NCBI GenBank assembly: GCA_041752115.1
Contig: JBGSHS010000360.1
Coordinates: 99,523-163,522 of the forward strand
Direction: 5' to 3'
From: JAJRVM01 sp041752115
Lineage (GTDB): Bacteria > Planctomycetota > Planctomycetia > Pirellulales > Pirellulaceae
Length of the DNA stretch: 64,000 bases
The notes beneath the pieces were generated by a model, which was not told the DNA's origin, did no database searches, and saw nothing but the letters and a program-made list of their open reading frames with translations. This document shows, one piece after another, positions 27,715-35,786 of the stretch. How positions within the stretch are numbered: position 1 is the stretch's first letter; each line of letters begins with the position of its first letter. Made by a program: the position numbers and the translations under genes.

Positions 27715-28656
27715 CTACGGAGCTGTCTCTGCGAACAAGGGTGTGGACAGATATCGTTCACCCAGGCTGCACATGATCGTGACGATGCGCTTACCGCGGA
27801 ATTCCGGACGCCCGGCGACCTGAGCGGCCGCCCAGATGTTGGCGCCACTACTGATGCCGGCGACAATCCCTTCCTCTTTGGCCAGTCGACGACCGTAGGC
27901 GAAGGCGTCATCGTCATCCACCGTGATGACTTCATCGATCAACGAGGTATCGAGATTGCCGGGAATGAAGCCGGCGCCGATCCCTTGGATCCGGTGTTTG
28001 CCTGGTTTCCCGCCGCTGATGACGGGGGAGTTCTTGGGTTCGACGGCAATCACCTGGAAGTCGGGATTTAGAGGTTTGATGAAGCGAGCCACACCGGTGA
28101 TGGTGCCACCCGTGCCGACGCCGGCGACGATCGCATCGATACTGTGTCCGCTATCCTCCCAGATTTCGGGACCGGTTGTCGATTGGTGAATGTCCGGGTT
28201 GGCTGGGTTCTCGAACTGCTGCGGCATCCAGACATTGCCGCCTCGCTGGACCAGGTCGGCAGCACGTTGGATTGCGCCGGGCATTCCTTCGGCGGCTGGA
28301 GTCAATTCCAGTTCGGCGCCCATGGCGCGCAACAGTGCGCGGCGTTCGACCGACATCGATTCAGGCATCATGAGCGTCAGGCGATAGCCTTTGGCCGCGC
28401 AGACAAATGCCAATGCGATTCCCGTATTGCCGCTTGTGGGCTCGACGATGTGGGTATCTGGTCCGATGATCCCGTCGCGTTCCGCTGCTTCGATCATCGC
28501 CACGCCGATGCGGTCTTTCACGCTGTTGAGTGGCTGAAAGAACTCACATTTGGCGAACACCGTGGCCTGTTGGGGTGTGACAATCCGCTGGATACGGATC
28601 ATGGGGGTATCGCCAATAGCAGCCGATGCGTTGTCGTAAGTCTTGCCACGCGGCAT
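27715..28656 (-). CDS. cysK: Cysteine synthase A (O-acetylserine sulfhydrylase)
   Basis: The protein has 313 residues from the ATG at 28656, with AAGGAG 8 bases upstream. The PLP lysine is Lys47 in NSVKDR; the substrate-loop motif PTSGNTG and the phosphate-binding GTGGTITG are intact. It makes cysteine from O-acetylserine and sulfide in the cytoplasm. The close relative cystathionine beta-synthase is less likely because of the short length and the CysK-type end. Divergent from the UROD-like operon. Confidence 0.92.
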   Translation of the reverse strand: MPRGKTYDNASAAIGDTPMIRIQRIVTPQQATVFAKCEFFQPLNSVKDRIGVAMIEAAERDGIIGPDTHIVEPTSGNTGIALAFVCAAKGYRLTLMMPESMSVERRALLRAMGAELELTPAAEGMPGAIQRAADLVQRGGNVWMPQQFENPANPDIHQSTTGPEIWEDSGHSIDAIVAGVGTGGTITGVARFIKPLNPDFQVIAVEPKNSPVISGGKPGKHRIQGIGAGFIPGNLDTSLIDEVITVDDDDAFAYGRRLAKEEGIVAGISSGANIWAAAQVAGRPEFRGKRIVTIMCSLGERYLSTPLFAETAP

Positions 28657-28717
28657 GGATGGAACTCCTTAAGCTCTTGCCTGGGCGGCGCGCATAGCGC
28701 CATCGCGCCTGGACGGA

Positions 28718-28751
28718 CTCGTTCTGTGGAGGGCCTCGTTCTGTGGAGGGC
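28718..28751. repeat. 17-bp tandem duplication CTCGTTCTGTGGAGGGC
   Basis: Two exact adjacent copies in the 275-base divergent region between cysK and the methyltransferase-like operon. I looked for a cobalamin riboswitch (B12 box) here, given the downstream genes, and found none. Confidence 0.8.
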
Positions 28752-28931
28752 CCGCTGCTCGCTCTGGTCCGTCGACAACGCCTTTTGTAACTTGGGGCGT
28801 CGATTTGGCAAGACGGGGAGCACAGGGCGGACAACGCCTGCAGCCCTGGCCCCCACCTTCCAGAATCTGCCTGCCAGCGACTATGATTCGGGGAGCATCG
28901 GGACCCGAGACGTGATGGGGAGTTTCTTCGT

Positions 28932-30560
28932 ATGAATAGTCGGGAACGACTGGTTGCGGCTCTGCAGTGCCGTGAGGTCGATCGTACACCGTGGGTCCCA
29001 TTCGTCGGGTGCCATGCCGCCACGCTGTTGGGGTTGGATGCGGACGCGTATCTCAGGAGCGAGGAGCATCTGGTAGCGGGAGTGCAGGCTGCGATTGACC
29101 GGTATCAGCCAGACGGGATTCCCGTGCTGTTCGATCTGCAGTTGGAGGCGGAAACGTTCGGTTGCCAGCTGAGCTGGGGTACGAAGAACCCACCCTCGGT
29201 AACGTCTCACCCGTTGACCAACGGAACTCCCCTGGACCAGCTGAGTGTTCCGACACCTCGCTGCGGGCGGATCGGTGCAGCTCTCTCGGCGGCCGCTCGA
29301 CTGCGCCAGGCTCATCCCGAACTCGGTCTGTACGGGCTGATCACCGGTCCCTTCACTCTGGCGTTGCACCTGCTGGGGACCGACATTTTCATGAAGATGT
29401 TCGATCAGGCGGAATATGTGCACCGCGTTCTGGCGTTCTGCCGGGAGACGGGGATCGCGATGGCCCGATATTACCTGGAGGCGGGCTGTGATGTGGTGGC
29501 CATTGTGGATCCGATGACCAGCCAGATTGGTCCTGACCAGTTCCGCGAGTACGTGCTGCCCTGTGCCAAACCGATTTTCGACAGCATTCGCCGTGAAGGG
29601 AAGCTGAGCTCTTTCTTTGTGTGCGGCCACGCTCAGCAGAATGTCGAGGCGATGTGCGAGTGCGGGCCGGACAACGTGTCGGTGGACGAGAATATTCCGC
29701 TGCAGTTCGTGCGGGAAGTTTGTACCGAAAAAGGAGTCAGTTTTGGCGGAAACCTGCAGCTGACCAGCGTATTGTTGCTGGGCACTGAACTCGATGCTCA
29801 GCAGAATGCACTGGCCTGTCTGGAGATCGGCGGGGGCCGTGGTTACGTCCTGGCTCCCGGCTGCGATCTGCCGTTTGACACGCCGCCGCGGAACCTGGAA
29901 GCGGTAAGTCAGCTGGTGCGCGACCCATACCAGCGGGATGTCGTCCGGTCCGCCCAGCGCCCGGTTGCGGAATCGGACCGGCTCGACATGCGCGAGTATG
30001 GCCAGCGGGACAAGGTGGTAGTCGACATCATCACGCTCGATTCCGAAGCGTGTGCTCCTTGCCAATATATGGTCGACGCGGTCAAGAAAGTTGCTCCGGA
30101 GTTCGAAGGCATCGTCGAGTGGCGGGAGCACAAGATCAAGTACCGCGAATCGCTGGTCTTCATGACCAGTCTGATGGTGCGCAACGTACCGGCGATCTGT
30201 ATCGACGGTCAGATTCGTTTCGTGTCGCGGATCCCGCCGCGTGACGAGCTGATTGCGGCGATTCAGCAGCGCATCAATGAGAAGTTCCGTTCACATCTGA
30301 TGGCCAAGGGGGGCGCCATGCTCGTATTGGGACCGGATGATGAGCAGACGGGCCGGACGGTCCGCCAGGTGGAACGGGCCATCACGGAACTCGGCGTACG
30401 CGTCAAGGTGCAGGTGGTGCACGACGAATCAACCATCGGTTCCTATGGGCTGGCCAGTGGTCAGTGTCCGGCCGTGGTGGCCGTTCAGCATCGAGTCAAG
30501 AGCATCGGGTATGTGCCGGATGTAGCGGCAGTCAAAGAGTGGATCAAGCAGTTGCGATGA
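28932..30560 (+). CDS. UROD/MtaA-type methyltransferase-like protein fused to thioredoxin-like domains
   Basis: The protein has 542 residues. Residues ~1-345 match the uroporphyrinogen-decarboxylase/MtaA barrel (start NSRERLVAALQCREVDRTP; SFGGNLQLTSVLL; GYVLAPGCDLPFDTPPRNL). In corrinoid:CoM-type methyltransferases the zinc site begins H-x-C. Here the segment reads FFVCGH (Cys231, His233), so the first His is Phe. Residues ~355-445 form a thioredoxin-like domain with C374-A-P-C377. Residues ~455-542 look like a second one lacking CxxC. The stop overlaps the start of the CobW-like gene by 4 bases (ATGA), so the two are coupled. A corrinoid or methyl-transfer role with redox control is inference. 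Confidence 0.75.
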   Translation: MNSRERLVAALQCREVDRTPWVPFVGCHAATLLGLDADAYLRSEEHLVAGVQAAIDRYQPDGIPVLFDLQLEAETFGCQLSWGTKNPPSVTSHPLTNGTPLDQLSVPTPRCGRIGAALSAAARLRQAHPELGLYGLITGPFTLALHLLGTDIFMKMFDQAEYVHRVLAFCRETGIAMARYYLEAGCDVVAIVDPMTSQIGPDQFREYVLPCAKPIFDSIRREGKLSSFFVCGHAQQNVEAMCECGPDNVSVDENIPLQFVREVCTEKGVSFGGNLQLTSVLLLGTELDAQQNALACLEIGGGRGYVLAPGCDLPFDTPPRNLEAVSQLVRDPYQRDVVRSAQRPVAESDRLDMREYGQRDKVVVDIITLDSEACAPCQYMVDAVKKVAPEFEGIVEWREHKIKYRESLVFMTSLMVRNVPAICIDGQIRFVSRIPPRDELIAAIQQRINEKFRSHLMAKGGAMLVLGPDDEQTGRTVRQVERAITELGVRVKVQVVHDESTIGSYGLASGQCPAVVAVQHRVKSIGYVPDVAAVKEWIKQLR

Positions 30561-31462
30561 GCGACCGGATTGACGTCATCATCATCACGGGATACCTGGG
30601 TGCGGGCAAGTCGACGCTCCTGCAGCATCTCTTGCGGTTGCCCGAAATCGTCACCCGGCGGCCGGCTCTGGTGATCAACGAGTTCGCTCAGGATGGCGTG
30701 GATGGCAGATTGTTCGACAATGCCGGCTGGCCGCTGTTCGAGATCAATCGGGGCAGCCTGTTCTGCATCTGCACCAAGAGCGACCTGATCGATGCCTTGA
30801 CACGAATCGCCACGATCGCGCCGGGGATGGTGCTGGTCGAAGCCACCGGCGTGGCGGAGACGCGTGACATTGAATCGATACTCGATCAGCCCACGCTGGT
30901 CGGACGGTTCCGCATGCAAGCCAATCTGTGCGTGGTCGATGCCTTGAACTTCACACAGGTCGTTGCGTTCCTCAAGGCAGCTCGGACCCAGGTCGCTACG
31001 GCGGACGGCCTGATCGTCAATAAGATCGATCTGGTGACGGAGGATCAGCTGGACGTGCTGACGCGCCTGCTGGCGGAAATGAACCCGCGAGCGCCACAGG
31101 TCCGCGCCGCTCATAGCGGCGTTGCCAGTGAGTTTCTGGCACAACTCCAGCACCAACGCACGGAGGAGGCTTTGGCGATTGCCCAGCCGGAAGCCGTCTT
31201 CAGCCAGTCGTTCCGGTTCCAGCGAGCTGTCGATCGCCAGCGGTTTCTGGCGGCCCTCAGTCAGCTCGGCGGACGACTCTTGCGACTCAAAGGGCACGTG
31301 TTGTTCAGTGACCGGCAGCAGCCGGAATTCGTCGAGACCATTTGCGGGCAGCTGACGATCAAGCCGGCCATCGCCGACACGGCCCAGTCCGCCTTCACCG
31401 CCATCGCCTTCGGGCTGGCCGATCAGCAGCTGTCCCGGGCATTCTCCGACCTGGAGGACTGA
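30557..31462 (+). CDS. CobW/P47K-type GTPase (metallochaperone-like), coupled to the methyltransferase-like gene
   Basis: The protein has 301 residues. Walker A is G12-YLGAGKS-T20; the NKID guanine motif appears as IVNKIDLV. The metal-binding CxCC of zinc/cobalt chaperones is altered to F69-C70-I71-C72-T73. CobW-family proteins deliver metals to enzymes under GTP control or serve corrinoid enzymes, which fits the overlapping UROD/MtaA-type gene upstream. The usual CobW C-terminal domain is present in short form. Immediately after the stop is a 16-bp tandem duplication. Confidence 0.82.
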   Translation: MSDRIDVIIITGYLGAGKSTLLQHLLRLPEIVTRRPALVINEFAQDGVDGRLFDNAGWPLFEINRGSLFCICTKSDLIDALTRIATIAPGMVLVEATGVAETRDIESILDQPTLVGRFRMQANLCVVDALNFTQVVAFLKAARTQVATADGLIVNKIDLVTEDQLDVLTRLLAEMNPRAPQVRAAHSGVASEFLAQLQHQRTEEALAIAQPEAVFSQSFRFQRAVDRQRFLAALSQLGGRLLRLKGHVLFSDRQQPEFVETICGQLTIKPAIADTAQSAFTAIAFGLADQQLSRAFSDLED

Positions 31463-31463
31463 C

Positions 31464-31495
31464 GACCCAGAAGACTGGCGACCCAGAAGACTGGC
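31464..31495. repeat. 16-bp tandem duplication GACCCAGAAGACTGGC
   Basis: Two exact adjacent copies starting two bases after the stop codon of the CobW-like gene. The rest of 31496-31782 shows no gene or obvious signal. Confidence 0.85.
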
Positions 31496-31782
31496 CTGCT
31501 CGTGGCCGAGGCCTCGACTTGATTCCGGTCGACTCCCCAGTGGGGCGGCTTTCTGGCCCGCGTTTCCCTCCCCCTCCCATCCACCGAATTGCTCCGCTCG
31601 ACGTCTCGACCGAGTGCCGAGGGAGACGGACTCAGGTATACTGGACACCAGCCTCACAACGTCCCGCCGATGATCAGAGGATCCCTCCCTTGATATCGAC
31701 TTTGCACCAGTGTCTGCCCAGGACGCGTCCCCACCCTCATGATCGCGCACGAACTGCGCTGGAGCCTGATGGTGACATATTT

Positions 31783-33015
31783 ATGTCACATAGTGCAGGA
31801 CATGGGTGCCGTGTGTTGTGGGCAGGTGTGCTGTGCGTGCTCAGCGCTGCCCTTGGGTGCCGTGAGCGAACTGAAACGTCGTCTCCACCGGCCGTACAGG
31901 CACAGCCCCAGGAGGGGGATGTGCCGGATGGACTGCGCACCCAGACGCCCGCTCTGACGACGGAGCAGAAAGCCGCGCTGTCAGTTATTACTGCGGCCGG
32001 CGGAGTGGTAGGGCTGGATGAGCAGGGGATGCCGGTGGCGATTGACCTGGCAAGTGACCGTGTGTTCGCCAACGACGAGGTGGTGCGTGCGGTCCTCCAG
32101 TTTCCCCACGTGCGGCAGTTGCGTCTGGCGGTCAGCCGTACGACGGCCGAGACCCTGGCTCCGTTGGCATCGCTGGACGAACTGGAAGAGCTGCTGCTGC
32201 AGGATGCCCCGCTATCGGACGAGCAGTTATCCTCCTTGCTGGCATCGCTCCCCGCACTCCAGCGGTTGACGCTCCGCAGGCTCAGTCAAGTCACCGACGC
32301 GGTGGGGCCAGCCATCGTGGCACGGCCTCGCTTGGAGGTCCTGGCTCTGATCGAGATGAACCAGCTCACCGGGGTGATGCTCGATCAGCTTCCATCGATG
32401 AACCAGTTGCGATCGCTGGACGTGCGAGATTGTGGTGGTCTGGCAGCCGCAGACCTGTCGAAGCTGGCAGCGATGCGGCAGCTGAGCGAAGTGAAGCTGG
32501 GGGGGCCGGCGATAGATGATGACGTGCTTTTGCAGGTTGTACTCAATCCCGGTGTGACGTCGCTGGTGGTCGAAGATGCGCAGATTTCCGGGGAATGCCT
32601 GCAGCGTCTGGCGGCGGTACCTGAGTTGGCGGGTCGCTTGCGCTCGCTCTCCTTGTCCCGTTGTTTCGGGGTATCTGATGAGTCGCTGCTCGCGATCAGT
32701 CGATTCCCTCAGCTGGATACTCTGGCGCTGCGAGATATTCTGGTAACCGGCGAGTTCCTGACGCGGCTGGCCACGGCGGTCGACAAGCCCTTGCCGCTCA
32801 AGACGCTGGTCATCAACAAGGGATTCGTTGGCGACGACGCTCTGCAATCGTTGCCGAAACTGTTTCCCCAGTTGACGCGGCTCGATCTGCGCGGGAACGT
32901 AAACGTGACGGACGCAGCTCTGGATACGCTGCGGCAGTTATCCGAGCTGCGAGTTGTGCAGTTGGAAGAGACGGGAGTGACCGTTCCGGCGGCGGCGCTG
33001 CCACAGGAGGACTGA
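31783..33015 (+). CDS. Leucine-rich-repeat lipoprotein
   Basis: The protein has 410 residues from the ATG at 31783, chosen because a lipoprotein signal (VLWAGVLCVLSAALGC) follows directly; the frame is open further upstream but without protein-like features. About ten irregular leucine-rich repeats of 23-26 residues run from ~105 to 400, with LRSLDVRDC, LKTLVINKG and LTRLDLRGN motifs of the cysteine-containing/RNase-inhibitor-like type. LRR proteins of this kind bind other proteins; partners are unknown. A family-2 hairpin follows the stop by 15 bases. Confidence 0.8.
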   Translation: MSHSAGHGCRVLWAGVLCVLSAALGCRERTETSSPPAVQAQPQEGDVPDGLRTQTPALTTEQKAALSVITAAGGVVGLDEQGMPVAIDLASDRVFANDEVVRAVLQFPHVRQLRLAVSRTTAETLAPLASLDELEELLLQDAPLSDEQLSSLLASLPALQRLTLRRLSQVTDAVGPAIVARPRLEVLALIEMNQLTGVMLDQLPSMNQLRSLDVRDCGGLAAADLSKLAAMRQLSEVKLGGPAIDDDVLLQVVLNPGVTSLVVEDAQISGECLQRLAAVPELAGRLRSLSLSRCFGVSDESLLAISRFPQLDTLALRDILVTGEFLTRLATAVDKPLPLKTLVINKGFVGDDALQSLPKLFPQLTRLDLRGNVNVTDAALDTLRQLSELRVVQLEETGVTVPAAALPQED

Positions 33016-33030
33016 GCAAGAACCGAGTGG

Positions 33031-33047
33031 CACTGGCTACGCCAGTG
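33031..33047. repeat. Family-2 hairpin CACTGGC-TAC-GCCAGTG
   Basis: Perfect 7-bp stem with a 3-base loop, 15 bases after the LRR gene stop. Same family as 9727 and 9773. Confidence 0.7.
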
Positions 33048-33084
33048 TTCGTGTGCTAAGGACCGGCGCAGGAATTATCGTCGC

Positions 33085-33101
33085 CTTTCGCTCCGCGAAA
33101 G
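33085..33101. repeat. Hairpin CTTTCGC-TCC-GCGAAAG
   Basis: Perfect 7-bp stem with loop TCC, the same stem and loop dimensions as the CACGAGC-TCC-GCTCGTG family at 51475 but a different stem. It lies upstream of the oxidoreductase gene at 33245. Confidence 0.55.
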
Positions 33102-33244
33102 TAGCGGACCTTTGCACGGCGAGTGCTGCCGAGGCGACAGTTAATGATTCAGCGGTCCTAACCGAGCGACGGACGGAGAATCGATAACGCACCAGTGTGC
33201 CGCGAAGCGAGAGCGGCCAGCAGAAGAACACAGGAGAAGAACCG

Positions 33245-34516
33245 ATGTCGGAAAACAGGGCTGGGCAGGGGACGACGCGTCGCCAGTTCGTGCGGCAGAC
33301 GCTGACAGCCACAGCGGCGGCTGCCGGTACAGTCATGGGGGCGCCGATGATCCTGAGTCAGGAGGCGAAGGGAGCCAATGATCGAATTGGCGTCGGGTTC
33401 ATCGGGACCGGCGGGCGTTGTGGCGCCCACATCCAGATCATCAATCAGTTCAAGGAACAGGGATTGGCTGAGCCGGTGGCGGTGTGCGATGTCTATCGGC
33501 CTCGGCTGGAAGCCGCTTCGCAGGCTACGGGCGGAGCGAAGATGTATATGGAGCACGAGGCTCTGCTGAAAGATCCCCAGGTGGATGTCGTTTGCATTGC
33601 CACGCCCGATCGGCTCCACGCTCCACAGACGATCGACGCTCTGTTGGCCGGCAAGGATGTCTACTGCGAGAAACCACTGACGCACTGGAGTCAGTTCGAG
33701 CTGGCCAAGAAGATCGAAACGATTTCCCGGGAGACTGGCAAGCTCGTACAAGTTGGCACGCAGTACATGGCGGACGACAATTATCCGGATATCATCGAGA
33801 TGATTCGCAGTGGAATCATCGGCAAGCCGGTACATGTCGAGTGTGGCTATTACCGGCGTGGCGATTGGGGCGAGCGGATGCCGATTCCCGACCCGAACGC
33901 CCGGCCGGGCGCCGATTTGAATTGGGAGCGGTTCCTGGGAGATGCTCCGCACGTCGACTTTGATGTGTCTCGCTTCTTCCAGTGGCGTATGTACTGGGAC
34001 TACGCCGGCGGGCCCGCCACCGATCTGCTGGTGCATACGTTCACCCCGGTCTTCTGCATTCTGGAACTCGATTTCCCCCAGCGCGTCATGGGGGGAGGCG
34101 GTACCTTCCAGTACAACCGGGAAGTGCCCGACCAGTGCAACATCGTAGCCGACTATCCCGACGGCCCGAGTGTGGTCATGATGAACACGCTTTCGAATCA
34201 TGTTCCTTCCGACACGATCATCCGTGGCACCGATGGAGTGATCATGTGGGCCGCATTGGACGGCGGGAAAGATTACGGTATTCGCATTGTGCCGTCCGCG
34301 GAGGGCGCCAAGGAAATCCGTCTGCCATGGAGAGGCAAAGGCGATACCGGCAAACTGTGGGCGAACCTGCTGGAATGCGTTCAGACTCGCCAGGAACCGA
34401 AATGCAGTATCGGCATGGCCGTCCGCGTACAAGCTCCGCTCTCGATGGGTATTCTCTCGCACCGCGAGAACAAAGTGGCACTGTTCGATCCGCAGAAACA
34501 GACAATAGTCCTGTAG
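33245..34516 (+). CDS. Gfo/Idh/MocA family oxidoreductase, Tat-exported (first of two)
   Basis: The protein has 423 residues from the ATG at 33245, AGGAG 8 bases upstream. A twin-arginine signal (TTRRQFVRQTLTATAAAAG) leads the protein. The Rossmann motif IGVGFIGTGGRCGAH and the catalytic-site EKPLTHWSQFE (the EKP lysine) are present. These NAD(P)-dependent enzymes oxidise or reduce sugar hydroxyls. Export of a nicotinamide enzyme with tightly bound cofactor is typical of planctomycete members. It heads a set with an isomerase (34741) and a second oxidoreductase (35787), all on the same strand. Confidence 0.88.
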   Translation: MSENRAGQGTTRRQFVRQTLTATAAAAGTVMGAPMILSQEAKGANDRIGVGFIGTGGRCGAHIQIINQFKEQGLAEPVAVCDVYRPRLEAASQATGGAKMYMEHEALLKDPQVDVVCIATPDRLHAPQTIDALLAGKDVYCEKPLTHWSQFELAKKIETISRETGKLVQVGTQYMADDNYPDIIEMIRSGIIGKPVHVECGYYRRGDWGERMPIPDPNARPGADLNWERFLGDAPHVDFDVSRFFQWRMYWDYAGGPATDLLVHTFTPVFCILELDFPQRVMGGGGTFQYNREVPDQCNIVADYPDGPSVVMMNTLSNHVPSDTIIRGTDGVIMWAALDGGKDYGIRIVPSAEGAKEIRLPWRGKGDTGKLWANLLECVQTRQEPKCSIGMAVRVQAPLSMGILSHRENKVALFDPQKQTIVL

Positions 34517-34648
34517 ATCACTTGTTCGGTAGATCACTTGTCATGCAGATCAGGCGACGTCTGGTCTGCCACCAACCTAAGGCGGCAGGGCCGCCAGCCA
34601 AAGAGGGAGAACGCCATCCATTGGTCCGCTCCCGTTGGTCGTTCGGCA

Positions 34649-34675
34649 AACCTGCGCGCACCGTGCGTGCAGGTT
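34649..34675. promoter_or_regulatory. Stem-loop upstream of the isomerase gene
   Basis: AACCTGC (34649-34655) pairs with GCAGGTT (34669-34675), and inner CGCAC/GTGCG extends it across a one-base mismatch. It ends 65 bases before the start codon at 34741. It could be a leader structure or another dispersed palindrome; GGCGGC-AGG-GCCGCC lies close by near 34580. Confidence 0.4.
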
Positions 34676-34740
34676 ACACAGTAAGACTCTAACGCCTCCG
34701 CGTTGCCCGCAACGCGGCCTTGATCTGGGAGAAACGGAAC

Positions 34741-35568
34741 ATGGCGAAAATCGGTCTGGGTGTGAACATGGAGTACGTGCGCCACGAAGACAAGTGCTTC
34801 GAGTGGGGTGTCGACAAGGCGGCCGAGTTTGGCTATCAGTATGTCGAACCGATGGTGCACTGGGGACGGGAGCTGCTCAGCGAAGCCGGTTACTTCCACA
34901 GTGTGTCGATGCTCGATGATCCTTTTCGCATCCGGCGCGCCTGTGAAAGGGCCGGCATCGGTATCTCGGCCCTCTCCGCCCACACGCCTCTCTGCAAACC
35001 GGAGATCAGCACGGAGTACCTGAAGCAGGCGGTCCGATTCGCTGCTGAGATCGGGACGACGATCATCAACACCGACGAAGGGCCCAAGCCGGACTGGACG
35101 ACGTCCGATGAAGACCACGTGCTGATGCGCTATGTGCTCAAAGAAGCCGCAAAACTCGCCGAATCGCGGGGGATCCTGATCGGACTGGAGCCGCACCAGC
35201 AGTATTCGAAGACTCCGGATGGACTCGACCGCATCTACCACCTGGTCGATTCGCCCGCGATCGGAATCAACTTCGACACGGGAAACAGCTATTTGTGCGG
35301 CCATGATCCGTACGAGTGGCTCGAGCGGGTGAAGGACCGACTTGTCCATCTGCACGCCAAGGATATTTCCGTGGCACAGTCGCAGGACGAGCGTGGCAAA
35401 GTCACAGGTACAGCAGTCGGCTGTGCCTGCGGCGACGGCGTTATCGATTGGCGGCGCGTGATCGAGATCTGCAAGTCGGTCGAGCGTGAGGAGATTGTGT
35501 TCAGTGTGGAGTGCGGTACGGTCGAGCAGGCTCAGCGGAGCATTGAACATCTCAAGGCCCTGCTGTAA
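34741..35568 (+). CDS. Sugar phosphate isomerase/epimerase-like TIM-barrel protein, cytoplasmic
   Basis: The protein has 275 residues from the ATG at 34741, with GGGAGA upstream. Unlike the relative at 8706 it has no export signal. Metal-ligand motifs of the xylose-isomerase-like superfamily are present: IGLEPHQQYS with Glu, INFDTGNSYLCG with Asp, LVHLHAKDIS with His and Asp, and VFSVECGT with Glu. It would isomerise or epimerise a sugar or keto-sugar. It lies between two Gfo/Idh/MocA oxidoreductases, suggesting a pathway that oxidises a sugar and rearranges the keto product. Confidence 0.83.
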   Translation: MAKIGLGVNMEYVRHEDKCFEWGVDKAAEFGYQYVEPMVHWGRELLSEAGYFHSVSMLDDPFRIRRACERAGIGISALSAHTPLCKPEISTEYLKQAVRFAAEIGTTIINTDEGPKPDWTTSDEDHVLMRYVLKEAAKLAESRGILIGLEPHQQYSKTPDGLDRIYHLVDSPAIGINFDTGNSYLCGHDPYEWLERVKDRLVHLHAKDISVAQSQDERGKVTGTAVGCACGDGVIDWRRVIEICKSVEREEIVFSVECGTVEQAQRSIEHLKALL

Positions 35569-35786
35569 CAGCATCACAGCCCGAACGGCAGGTTTAGGCA
35601 ACAATTGATCAGCACTCGGTAACGTGTTCTGAAGTCGATGACAACACGCTCGGCAGACGCTGTCTCCAGCCGATTGCCCGGTCGGCGGAACTCGGGCCAG
35701 AGCAGAGTGTATCGAGTTGTTCGAGCAGGTAGAGAGAGCACACACAGGCAATGCGTTCACAGCACCAAGACAAGGGAGCCCAGCAG

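Noticed and set aside
28657..28931. Cobalamin riboswitch before the UROD/MtaA-type gene
   Set aside because: No B12-box or matching conserved core seen in the 275-base region.
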